A DNA stretch of 64,000 nucleotides, taken from NCBI RefSeq assembly GCF_043195135.1, contig NZ_JBAFWP010000021.1. One strand, 5' to 3'. The position numbers and the translations under genes are program-made. This document shows, piece after piece, positions 1 through 12,000 of the stretch (the first letter of the stretch is position 1; each line of letters begins with the position of its first letter). The stretch is from NCEH01 sp043195135. GTDB lineage: Bacteria; Pseudomonadota; Alphaproteobacteria; Rhizobiales; Xanthobacteraceae. The notes beneath the pieces were generated by a model. The model saw only the letters and a list, made by a program, of their open reading frames with translations. It was not told where the DNA came from and did not search any database.

Positions 1-3000
1 GAGCCGCCCGCCGCGCCGCCGCTCCCCGCCGAAAGGGCGAGGCCCGCGCCGGCATTGCTGCCGCCGCTGCCCGCGCGGCCGTCCGCGCCCGTGCCGCCGG
101 CGGTGCCGTCGGAACTGGTGCCGCTCGCCTGGTCCGAGGTCTTGCCGAAATAGGTGGAATTGCCGTCGATGGCCGGCGGAATGCGCTCCTGCTGGGCGAC
201 ATTCGAGGTGCTGCCGGGATATCCGCCGCCGGCGCCGCCATAGGCGATGCCGTTCGTGACGATGCCGCCACCATCGCCGCCCGCGCCGGCCGTGCCCGCC
301 GTGCCGGCCGTCGCCGCCGGAGCGCCCGTTCCGCCGGCCGTTCCGCCCGCGCTCGCCGCGCCGCCCGCTCCGCCCACGGCGCCGGACGCACCGCCGGTGC
401 TCTGGGTTGCGCCGGTGCCATCGCTGCCCGCGGTTCCATTGCCGCCGTGATAATCGCTCCAGCCACTGTATTGGGGATCGGAGGGATCACGCCGATTGGC
501 ACGGGCGCCTGCGCCGCCTTCGCCGCCCCCGCCGCCCTGGCCGGCCGTGCCCGCGGCGCCGCCGGTTCCCCCGGCGGCCGCCGTGCCGCCGCCGCCGCCG
601 CCCGCGCCCGAAATCCCGGCCGTGTCCAGCGCCCCGCCGGCCCCCTCCTGGGCGTTGCCGCCATTGGCCTGCAACGTGACGTTCGCGCCGATCTCCACGT
701 CGCCCAGCACATTGAGCGCCAGGGCGCGCGCGCCGACCACCTGCACGGTGGTGTTGTCGGTGATCTTCAGGTTGCCCACCACGGTGAGCGTGGCGACGCC
801 GGTCGCGTTATCCACCGACCAGGACATCCGGTACGGCTGGCCGCCGGTGGACACGCTGCCGCTCAACGAGAGAGCCGAGGTGTCGATGATGAGGGTGGAG
901 GCACTCGTGGTGCCGAACTGGATCACCGGCACGGTGACCGTGTTGGCGAGCGACTTCACCGCGCTGTCGCGATCGAACAGGCGCAGCGCCTTCACGCTGT
1001 CGACGAACAGATTCCCGGTGCCGTTGAAGGTCCAGGTCACGTCGGTGAGCGCGGCGAAATCGTCACCGAACTGGATGGTGCGGCCGGTCGCGTCCACGGA
1101 GAGGTTCGCGAGCGTCACCGTCTGCCCGGACAGCGTGGTGCCGGTGAGGGTGAGCGTGCCGCTCGCGCCGTCGGCGAGGCGCGCGGTGAGGCCCTGGAGG
1201 CTGAAGACGCCGCCCGCCGGGGAGGTCTTCATGGTCACGGTCGTGCCGGCGGTGGACTGGAGCACGCGCCCGCCATCGTCCACCAGCGCGAGGTCGGAAA
1301 CCGCCTTCGCCACCGGAATGGTGAAGCTGAACCCATCCTCGGAATAGGTGCGCGTGCCCATGGTGCCGTCGAACGACACCACGCCCAGGATCACGGACAG
1401 GCGGTCGAAATCCGCTTGCGGATTGGCTTGGTTGACGATGCTCGGATCGGCCGACATCAGCACCAGGTCGCCGTTGATCACGCCGGTGACGTCGCCGCCG
1501 GTGCCGGAGGTGACGGTCAGGCTGTCGCTGCCGCCCGTCCCCGCCTTCAGCACGAATTCGCTCGCGCCGTCCGCGTCCAGCACGGTGAGGGGCGCGCCGG
1601 TCGCCTCGCTCAGGATCCCGCCATTATAGGCCCATTTGCGCGAGACCGCATTGGAGCTGTCGTCCGCGACGAAGCGTTCGACCACCTTGGTGAGCTGGGA
1701 GAAGCGTGCGGTGATGCTGGCATCGAGGGTCTGCGGGATCACGACGGACAGCGTGTCGGTGCCCGCCTCGCCGTCCACGAACACGGCGCCGCCGATGCTG
1801 ACGGCGCGGATTTCGTCGTTGCCGCCGCCGGCGCGCACATTGATGCGCAGCGCCCCCTGGGCCAAGGCGGTGGTGTTGAGCGTGATGGTATCGTTGCCGG
1901 AGCCGAGCGCCACGTCGACGCCCTCGATCCCGCTGGAGCTGAAGGCTCCGCCCAGCAACCCGTCGAACGCGACGCCGCCGGCCTGGTCGTGAATATTGAC
2001 CGCGAGCGCGTCGGTGGCGCCGGAGCGGTCGAGTACCACCGTGTCCTCGTTGCCCGCCCCGCCGTCCACGGCGATGTTCGTGGCGCCCGCGCCCAGCACC
2101 AGTCGGTCGTTGCCCGCGCCGAGGTTCGCCGTCACCAGGAAGGCGGAGCGGGCGAGGCTCACCGTGTCGGCGCCCCCATTGGTGCCGATGCGCAGCGCCC
2201 CGATGGCGCCGTTGATCGCCACCGTGTCGGCGCCGCCGCCCAGCTGCACGTCGGTGGTGCCGCCGAAGCCGGAGAAGCGGGCGAGCATCGTCGCGGCGCC
2301 GGTGTCGGTCTTGTAGGTCGCGGTGCCGCGCGCGGCGGCGTCCGCGTCGAGCGTGAAGGCGATATTGGCGACGTCGTCCGCCTTCATCGCGAACGCGACG
2401 GCATCGTCCGCGCCGCCGATGGCCGTGACGGCGGACGTGATCTGGAGGAAGGCATTGGCGATGGAGGCATCGCCCACCGTGATGGTGTCGCTGCCGAGCC
2501 CCGCCTCGATGGTGGTGGCGACGAGCGCCGCGCTGGCCTTCACGATGAAGCTGTCGTCGCCCTTGCCGAGCTTGACGTTCAGCGTCTCGATGCCGCCCGC
2601 GATGCTGTTGTAGGCGCCGAAATCGATGGCCGCGGGTCCGAGCCCCGACACCCGCAGGCCGCCCGTGTCGAGCACGCCCGCAAGATTGGCCGTGGCGGCG
2701 GACGCATCGACCACCAGCGCGTCGGTGCCGGCGCCGCCGCGGATGCGCAGCAGGTTCGCAACGCCGCCGGCCACCACGTTGACGGTATCGTCGCCGGCGC
2801 CGAGATCGAGCAGCGTCTCGATGGCCGTCGCGCGCACGCTGGCCGTGTCGGCGGCTGCGCCGGTGCGGATTTCCAGGGTGTCGCCGGCGGTCGCGCCGGA
2901 CAGATCCAGACGGCCGGTGCCGCCGAAGCCCGAGACCCGCGTGGACAGGTTTCCGCCCGCGCCGACCGTGTCGAGGGTCAGCGCCGCATTGGGGGCGCCG

Positions 3001-6000
3001 GACAGGTCCAGCAGAACCGTGTCCGTGCCGTCGCCGCCAACCACGGCGACGGTGCCGGCGATCGCGAACGGGTTCGCCGCGGCGATGCTGATGGAATCCG
3101 CTCCGCCGAGCCCGTTGACCGTGAGGGCGGTGCCGCTCTCCACGCGGTTGAGGACGATGCTGTCCGCCTCGCCGCCGCCATTGACCGTGACGACGGCGGC
3201 CTTCAGCACGCCGGAGAGGGTCACGATGCTGCCGTAGATGTCGGTGACGGCGGATGTGGCCGCATCCCCGTTCAGGATGATGCCGCCTGCCCCTCCCGCC
3301 TCGACGCGTGCGCCGGCGCCGACGGTGAGATTGTCCGCCGCGTTCAGCGTCACCGTTCCCGCCGAGGCGCGCACGAGGCTGTTGCCGTCGAGCGTCATGG
3401 ACTGGGTGTTGGAACTGGTCTCCACCGTGGAGACGACGATGTCGCCGGTCGTGGACAGGAGGATGCCCAGGGTCAGCGACCCGGAATCGGCCACGGTGAT
3501 GGAGCCGCCCGCCGTGCCGCTCAGGGTGTCCGACGACACGCGCAGCGCCTGGCCGGGGGTGCCGATGGTGGTGCCGGCGGTCAGTTGCAGGGTCGGGGCG
3601 ATGATCGCGACGGCACCGTCCGTGCCGGCCGCGCGGATCGCGCCGCTCGCCGCGAGGGCGACGATGCCGTCGTCCGCGTACAGGCCCCGGTTGTCGAGGG
3701 TGCCGATGGTGAGGTCCCCCTGGGCCTCGATCCGCATCCCCTTGTTGGCGACCGCATTCACGAGGCCGGCATTGACGACCACCGCGTTGGTCGCGGTGCC
3801 GACCTTGCCCCAGTCCGCGCTCAGCGCCACGCTCGCGCCGGCAATGCGGGACTGCCCGCCGGAGCCGAGAATGTTGCCATAGCGGCTGCCGACGGACACC
3901 GCGCCCGAGCTGTCGATGCCCTTGGTGAGGATCACGTCCCTGTCGGACGAGATGGCGACGGTTTGCGCCGCGGTGCCGGAAGTCGTCACCACCGGATTGA
4001 CGAACACGCCCGAAGCCGTGCCGCCTTCCACCTGGATGCTCGCCGTGGACGTGCCGCCGCTGGTGCGGATGGCGCCAAGCTGCAACACGCCGGCGGAGCG
4101 ATTGTCGATGGTCACGGTGTCGAAGGCATCGACCCCGGTGAAGGTCGCGTCCAGGCCCCGGATGGTCTCCGTGGATTCCACGAAGCCGCTCGCCACCTTC
4201 TGCGTGTCGGCGTCATAAGCGGTGGGGGTGATGCGGAACAGCGCGCGCGAGGGGCCCGCCTGGCCGAACAGGATGTCGGACACGATCACCCGGTCGTTGG
4301 TCACCACCACGTCGACATCGATGCCGGCCTGCGTGACCCGGCCCTGCGCGTCGATGGTGATGGAGGGCCGCGACGGCCCGGCGAGGCTCACCTTGCCGTT
4401 GAAATTGATGTCGCGGTTATAGACCACTTCCCGCACGGTCGTGGCATCGCCGAGATCGATCAGCGCGGAATGCTTCTGGGCGCTGCTGATCAGCACCGCG
4501 TCCGGCTGCGCGTCGGCGAGCACATCCACCGTGCGGGCGGAGATCGTGACGTTGCGCGCGACCGCGATGGTGGTGTCTGTCTGGCCGTGGAACCGGCTGG
4601 TGCTGTCCGTGTCGCCGCCGATGCCGGTCATGCGGGCATTGGCGTTGGAGCGTTCGTCGATCCGGTATTGGGACGCCTTCAGCGTCACCGCGTCGGCGGT
4701 GAGGGCGGCGATGCCGGAAATGCTGACGCTGGCGAGGGAGCCGGTGCCGCCCACCTCGGAGGTCGCATCGGTGTCGCTTACGCCGGCGGTGGTGAGCCCC
4801 TCGGCCGCGGACGTCAGCTTCAGGCCGTTGACGGTCGCCAGCACATTGAGGGCCTGCCCGGCCGAGAGCACGTCCGCCTGCACGTCGGTGACGGCGGTGC
4901 TGTTCTGGATCACCTTCGTGGCGGCGTCCGATCCCGCCGCGCCGCCGAGCGAATTGGTCTTGGCGACCGCCGCGATGTCGCTGGCGGTGCGGGAATCGAT
5001 GGTGAGATTTCCGCCCGCCCGCAATTCGGCGCCGGGCCGCACCCGGGTCGCCACCGTGCTGGTGTTGGTCGCGCTCGCGTTCGCCAGCGATCCGGCGATG
5101 GCGCCGCCGCTGCCGCCGATGGCGGTCGCGCTGACTGTCTGTGAGGAGGCGCTCACCAGGTCGAGGTTGCCGCTCGCGGAGAGGATCGCGTCTCCCTCGA
5201 TGGTGGTGGTGCTCACCTGGCCGGCCACGGCCTCCGCCTTGGCGAGCACCACCGAGCGCAGCGCGAGGCTGCGCCCGTCCGCGCTCGCGGAGATATCGAG
5301 ACCAGCGTCCGTGCCGATGGAAACGCTGGATCCGATGATCCGGGCACCCGCGCCCACGCTCACGGTGGTCTGCGGCGCCGCATCCACGTTCACCAGCAGG
5401 CCGGCGCCGGAATAGAGAGCGAGCGAGGAGGACTGGCCCGAGGCCGTCACCGTCGCGCGGCTCTGGGCGAGGAGGGTGAGGTCGCGCCCGCGCAGGCTCG
5501 CGCCCGTGCCCACCGACACCGACGTGCGCGGATTGGCGATGACGCTCACCACCACGACGCCGACCGCGAGGGCGCCGAGCTGGCCGCCCTCCACCTTGGC
5601 GTCCCGGATGGTGGAGGTGGAATCCGCCTTCACGCGCAAGATGCCGTCGGTATTCAGGTCCGCATTGGCGCCGACCGTGGCGGTGGTGGAGCCGCCGACA
5701 TCGATCAGCACCACGCCGGCCTGGGCGCTCAGTCCGCCGGCCGAGAGCGCGAGCGCCATGGGAATGGCATGCCCCAGCACGCTCGCGTCGCGCGGCTTGA
5801 TCAGCGTGCTGCGCACCGCGTCCACGGTGATGGAGGAGGCGCGTGCGCCGTCTGCGTCCGCGCCGATCTGCGTCTCGTCGCCGATCGCGGCCACGACGTC
5901 CACATCCTGCGTTGCCGACAGCAGGGCGACGCCCACCGCCACCCCGCCGACCGTGGCGGCGGTTACGCTCTGCGCCAGCACGTCGGTGCTGGCGGCGCGC

Positions 6001-9000
6001 ACGCTCACCGTGCCGACCTGGGTCAGGATGGCGCCGTCGTTCGGGCCGGCGGATTGCGCCGCCGCGGAGCCGATGGCCGGCCGCGCGCCGATGAAGGCCG
6101 AGACGGAACTCGCGTCCTTGATCACGGCCACCGCCCCGCCGAGGGCGAAGCCGCCGCCGGCGCCGGCGAAGCCGAGCACGTCGAACACACTGTTTCGGTT
6201 GGTCGCCAGCTCCACATTGACGCGCGCGCCCGGCGCCGCGCTGGAGACGGAGACCGCCTTGCCGATATAGGCCGAGACGTCGGCGTCCACCGAGATCACC
6301 GCCACGCCGACGCCCGCGCCGACCGCGCCCAGCGCCGCGCCGCCGGCCCGCACGGTGACGTCGAGGGTCTGCGTCGCCCGCACGGCCAGGCTGCCGGCGC
6401 CGCCCGCGGCCCCCGCCTTCACCACCGCGCCGTCGCGCACCGATGCGGACGTGCCGCTCGGATCGACGTTCGTGCCCGCGCTTTCCAAGGTTGGCGCGCT
6501 CACCTGGCGGGCGCGCGCCCGCGCCTGGCGATCCGCGTCCGCCGCCCCCTGCGAGGCGCCGCCGCCGCTGCCGCCCGTGCCGAGCCGGTCGAACACCGCG
6601 CTCAGCATGTCGTTGGTGGTCGAGCTCACGTCGCCGCCCTGGCCGGTCAGGGCGTGCCCGGTCTTGCCGTCGGTCTCGTAGGTGTCGTCGAGATTGCCGC
6701 CGATGGAGAACACGACCACGCCGCCCGCCGCCGCGCCGAGCCCGGCGCCGGCGCTGATGGCGGTGGCGTCCACGGCCCAGTCGGAGGTGGCGGCGATCTC
6801 GATCGAGCGGGCCGCCGTCACCTGGGCGGCGGGGCCGATCGAGGCCTTGGTGTCGTTGCGCAGGGTGCCGAGGGCGATCGAGCCGCCGCCGGCGACAAGT
6901 CCGATACCGCCGGCGCCGGTGATCAGCGTCAGGTCGGCGGTGTTCGTGGCGGCGATGCGGACGTCCCGCGCGGTGACCACCGGGGCGCGGCCGGCATTCT
7001 CGCCGATGGCGGCGGTGGTGTCGGAATCCATGTCCACATAAGCGACCGAGCCGCCGATGCCGGCGATCAGGCCGCCGCCGAGGCTCGCCGCCACCGTGGT
7101 CAGCTCCTCCGACGAGGTCGCCTCGACCGAAACCGTGCCGTCGGTGGCGGTGATCGAGGAGCCGTCTCCGATCAGCGCCTTGGTGGTCTTTTCGAAGGAG
7201 ATATAGTCGACCGCACCCGCGCCGCCGGCCGTGCCGCCGATGCCGGCCGCGCCGGCCACCTGGATCAGGTCGGTGGTGTCCGAGGCGGTCACGCTCACGT
7301 CCGCGCCGCTCGTCACGGTCACCCCGCCGTCGATGCTGGCGAGGGTCGTGGTGTCCAAGGTGGCGATGGTGAAGCTGCCGGCGAGGCCCACGACGCCAGC
7401 GGCGCCGGCGCCGGCGCCCACCAGGATCAGATCGGCGCTCGCGTGCGCGCTCACGCTCACGTCGCCGCCGGCACTCACGAGCGTCGGTGTGCCCTGCGTG
7501 CCGAGGATGCGAGCCTGGGTCTCGCCCGAGAGGATCACGCCGCTGACGCCGATCGCGCCCGACGCGGTGCCCGACGCCGCGAGCCCGCCGCCGACGCTCA
7601 CTGTCTCATAGCTGCGGCCGGCGGCGACGAAGACTTCGCTCTCGGAAGAGGGGGAGGCCCCGTCATTGATCTTCGCGCCGGCGCGGATTTCGGCGCTGGT
7701 ATCGATGTCGTGGATCGCGACGCTGCCGGCCAGCGCGCCGGAGGCGGTGCCGCCGATGGCGAGCCCGGCGCCCACGCCGACGAACGAGGTCGTGTTGACC
7801 GCGACCACCGACAGGCCCCGGTGCGTGCTGCTGGCCGCGGCGGCATGGGCGTTGTCGTCGAGATCCCGGGAGAACGACTCGTTATCCACTTCCGGTGCGC
7901 GCGGGGCGAGCACCGGCGTTAGCGCGTGGCGCGAGACATGGGCGAGGTCGGTGTCGGTGAGCGCGATGCGGTCCGCGGCAAGGCCCGCCTTCGCGGCCTC
8001 GGCGGTGCGGTAAAGCGCGAAGGTGTTGGCATCCACCCGGCCGACATAATACCGCCCGCCGTCCGTGAGGCCGCCGAGCGTCTCGCCCTCGGTCACGTAG
8101 GTCACCTCCTGTCCGGAGGCATAGCCATGGCCGGCGACGGTGATCAACGTGCCGGTCACCGCGGTGTCGTCGAAGCCGACGCTGCCGGGAGTGGTGGAAG
8201 TGTCGGGCGCGGTGTCGGCGGAGGCGGTGAAGGTGCCGTCCTCCACCGCAGCGCCCGTCCAATTGCCGAGGGCGGTGACGCTGGCGCCCTGGCCGACATA
8301 GGCCTCGGTGTCGACGGTGAGAATGCCGAGCGCCAGGGGCACGCCGATGGCGGCCGTGCCGCCAACGGACAGATTGGCGGAAATGGTGGTCAGCGACAGG
8401 TCGGAATTGGCGCGCACCACCACATTGCCGTCGCTGTCCACGGAGGCGCCGTCGCCGATGAAGGCGCGTGTCGTCAGGTTCGCCACCGATATGCCGGCGG
8501 TGAGGGCGCCGGCGGCTGTGCCGCCCACCGCGCCCGCGGCGGAAATGCCGAGGTTCGAGGCGCTGTCCTGCGCCGAGACCACCACGTTCGAGCGCCCGGA
8601 AACGCTGGCGCCGGAGGCGATGGAGGCTTCCACCGTGCGGGTGATCACGCCCGCGTCGATACCGGCGCCGACACCGTTCGAACCGCCGATGGCGAGCGAG
8701 CCGGCGACGCCCGTGAGGGTGAGATCGCCGCGCGCGGCCACCACCACGTCGCGCTCCGAGGTCACGCGGCCGCCGCTGCGGTCGGCCTTGCCGATGGTCG
8801 CCTTCACGCTGTCGCTGACGGAGGTGGCGCTGATGGCGCCCGCCAGGGCCGAGCTGCCCGCGAGCGAACCGGCCGCGGCGATCAGCAGCAGCGGCAGCGT
8901 CGAGCTGGCCTCGACGCCCACGCCCAGCCGGTCCGCGCCGTCGAGATCCTTGAAGGCGGCGCGGCGCCCGCCGGCGGAAACCACGGCGCCGGAGGCGATC

Positions 9001-12000
9001 CGCGCCTCGGTGACATTGGCCACCGCGAGCAGCGTCGCGGACAATCCGACCGCGACGCTGCCGGCGGCCATCGACGCCTGCCCCGCGACGGCGGTCACCG
9101 TGGCCTCGTTCGCGGCGCGCACGCGGGCATTGTTGCCGGCCTCGACCACGGACGTGCCGTCGATGCCGGCCGCGACCTTGTCCTTGATCACCTCCACCGA
9201 GACCGACCCGCCGAGGGCGGATTGCGCGCCGCCCGCGAAGCCGAGCGACATGGTCTTGATGGCCGCCTTCTGCGTCGCCGCCACGTCCACGTCGCCGTCG
9301 GCCCGCACGAAGGCGCTCTGCGTCGCGCCGTCGAACTGCCCCTGGCCGCCGACCGCGATGGTGCTTTCCACGGAATTGACGATGAAGTTCACGCCCACCG
9401 CCGCGCCCACGCCGGTCTGGCCCAGGGAGAGACCGACGCCACCCGTCAGCGAGCGGATGGAGGAGCGATCCTGCGCGGTCACCGAGACATCGCCGCCGGT
9501 CAGAGGGTCGATCTGTTCGGCGTCGATGAAGCTCAGGCCCGAGATGGCGCTGGAAACCTTATCGATGATACCGTTGGCCGAGAGCGAGGCGCCGACCGCG
9601 GTCCTGGCGCCGAGGCCTGCGCCCACCGCAAGCGACGCGATGGCGCTGTTGGAAAGCGCGGCGAGCGTGACGCCATCGCCCGAGGTGCGGACGCTCGCGG
9701 AGATGATGTCGGCGCGGGTGGTGGTGGCGATCTGGTTCCACGCCAGCGCGGCGCCGAAGCCGCTGCCGCCACCGGAGAGGCCGAGCGCGCCGGCGACGGC
9801 GGTGATGCGCGCGTCATTCTCCGCGCTCACGGAAACCGCGCCGGCCGTCACGTCCGCATTGGCCAGCGTCGCGCCCGTCACGGCGCTCTTGGAGCTGCTG
9901 AAGATCTTGCGGTCGGTGGAAATGATGTTCGCGGCCAGGGTGAAGCCGACGGATAGGTTGGACCCGCCGCCGACACCGGCGCCGATGGCATAGGCCTCGA
10001 TGCTCTGGTCGTTGGTGGCGGCGACCGCGAGGTCCCCGCCGCCGAGGTCGAGTGTCGCGCGGCGCGTGGTGCCGAGCACCTGCGCCTGGGTGGATGAGGC
10101 GAGGATGTTGAGCGCCACGGAGCCGCCCATGCCGCCGCCGCTCGACGAGATTCCGGCCCCGCCGCCGATGGTGAACAGCTTCAGATTGTTGTCGGCGTTC
10201 ACCTCCACGTCCGCGGCGTCCACGGGCCGGGTCGGGTCCGTGTCGTCCGGCGCGCGCTGGACATCGATGCCGTCGATGAAGGCACTGACCGTGCTGCCGA
10301 GATAGGTGCCCGATACCGAGCCGCCGAAGCCCCGCGCCTGGGCATTGGTGGTGACGCCGACGCCCACGGTGAAGGTGTCGATATCGCCGTCCTGGAGCGC
10401 TTCCACCTGCAATTTGCCCGGCCGGGTGCCGGTCGCCGGGGCGGGCTCGTCCGCCGGGGCGAGGGTGATGGTCAGCGCATTGCTCGGCGTGGGATTGGCG
10501 ATGCGGTTGGCGACGAACGCCTCCACCACCGAGGTCGCCACCGACACCGAGAAGGCGCCGCCGATCGTCGTCCCGCCCTGGCCGCCATAGGCGAGCGAGG
10601 CGCCGCCGATGACGTTCAGCAGGTCCGCCGCATTCTGCGCGGAAACCGTCACGTCGGAGGCGGAGATCGCCCCGGCCGCGTCCACATAGGCGCGCACCGT
10701 GTCGTTGCCCACCCACACCGAGGCGGCGCCGGCCAGCCCGAGGCCGCTGCGCGAGGAGGGGGCCGACTTGGCTTGGTCGAGGCCGCTCGCCTGGCCCGCG
10801 GTGCTGTCGGCCGAGGAGTCCGCGTCGCCGCCCTGCATGGCGGTCGAGGGCTTCAGATCGCCGGTGAGGTCGGATTCCTGCTTGGCGCCGGCGTCCGGCT
10901 CGTCGGCGGGCGCCTCTCCCCCGCCGGGGGCGGGGCCGCTCACGGCGCCGGCGGCGATAATGTTCACCGCCGTGTTGGTGACCTTGCCTTCCACCGTCAG
11001 CTCGGAGGCGGCGATGGTGATGCGCGCCGGCTGCGTGGCATAGATGTCGCCGGCCGAATCCGCGCCGATGAAGGCGCTCACGTCGCGATCGATATTGAAG
11101 ACACCGAAGCTGACGCCGATGCTCTTGGTCCCGGAGCCGCCCCAGACGAAGGCGCCGGCCAGATCGAACATATAGCCGTCGCTCTCGGCCGAGACCGTGA
11201 CCGCGCCGCCGCCGGTGATCTGCGGCGCGCCGGCCGCCGTGGCGACAATCCCGGCATCGATCCGGGCGCGGGAAACCGTGACGAGGCCCGAGCCGGCGAT
11301 GGCATAATTGGCGTCGTCGCCCGCCAGCGCGCCGGCCTGACTGAGGGCGACGCGGGTCAGCGTCTCGCTGGCGGTCACGTCGAGCGCGCCCTCCGCGCCG
11401 ACCTTCACCTTCACGTCGCCTTCGATGCGCGCCACCGTGTCGGTCAGATACACCGCGACCCCCAGCGAGCCGCCGGCACCGGACCCGCCGCTGCGATTGA
11501 ACAGGTCCACCAGGTCGCCGCCCTTCGCGGCATCGGCCAGCCCGTTCTCGCGGATCGTATCCGCCATGCCCTCGCCCAGGGACCAATTGCCGAGCCCGAC
11601 GATATCGACGGTCTCGTGCACCACTTCCGCATTCACGGCGACGCTTTGATCATCGGCCGCGGCCCAGGGCAGGCCGAAGAAATCGTCCGCCGTGCGCGCG
11701 GGATCGTCCTCGCGCTGGTTGATGCGCGCGCCGCTCTGGATCTTGGCGACCGCGCTGTCGTCATACACCAGGGTGGAAATGGAACCCGACACGCCGATGG
11801 AGCCGGCGGCGCCGGTATTGGCCAGCGCCACGGACCAGTTGTTGACCAGCTGGGAGAAGCCCAGCGTGCCGTCCATCAAGGTTTCGCGGGCGTCGGCCGG
11901 GTCCTCGTTGAAGGCTTCGAGTTGCTTGTCGAAGAAGTCCGAAGGGCTTTCGCCGATCACGTCCTCGAGGTCCGCGAGGAAGGGATATTCGGTCTTGGCT

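Noticed and set aside
447..5144. A plus-strand open frame of 1,565 codons
   Set aside because: It is the antisense shadow of the giant minus-strand gene. Its residues are a meaningless Arg/Gly/Ala/His mix and it has no ribosome-binding site.
9814..11586. A minus-strand 590-codon frame
   Set aside because: It is the out-of-phase reading of the giant gene, giving Arg-rich nonsense.
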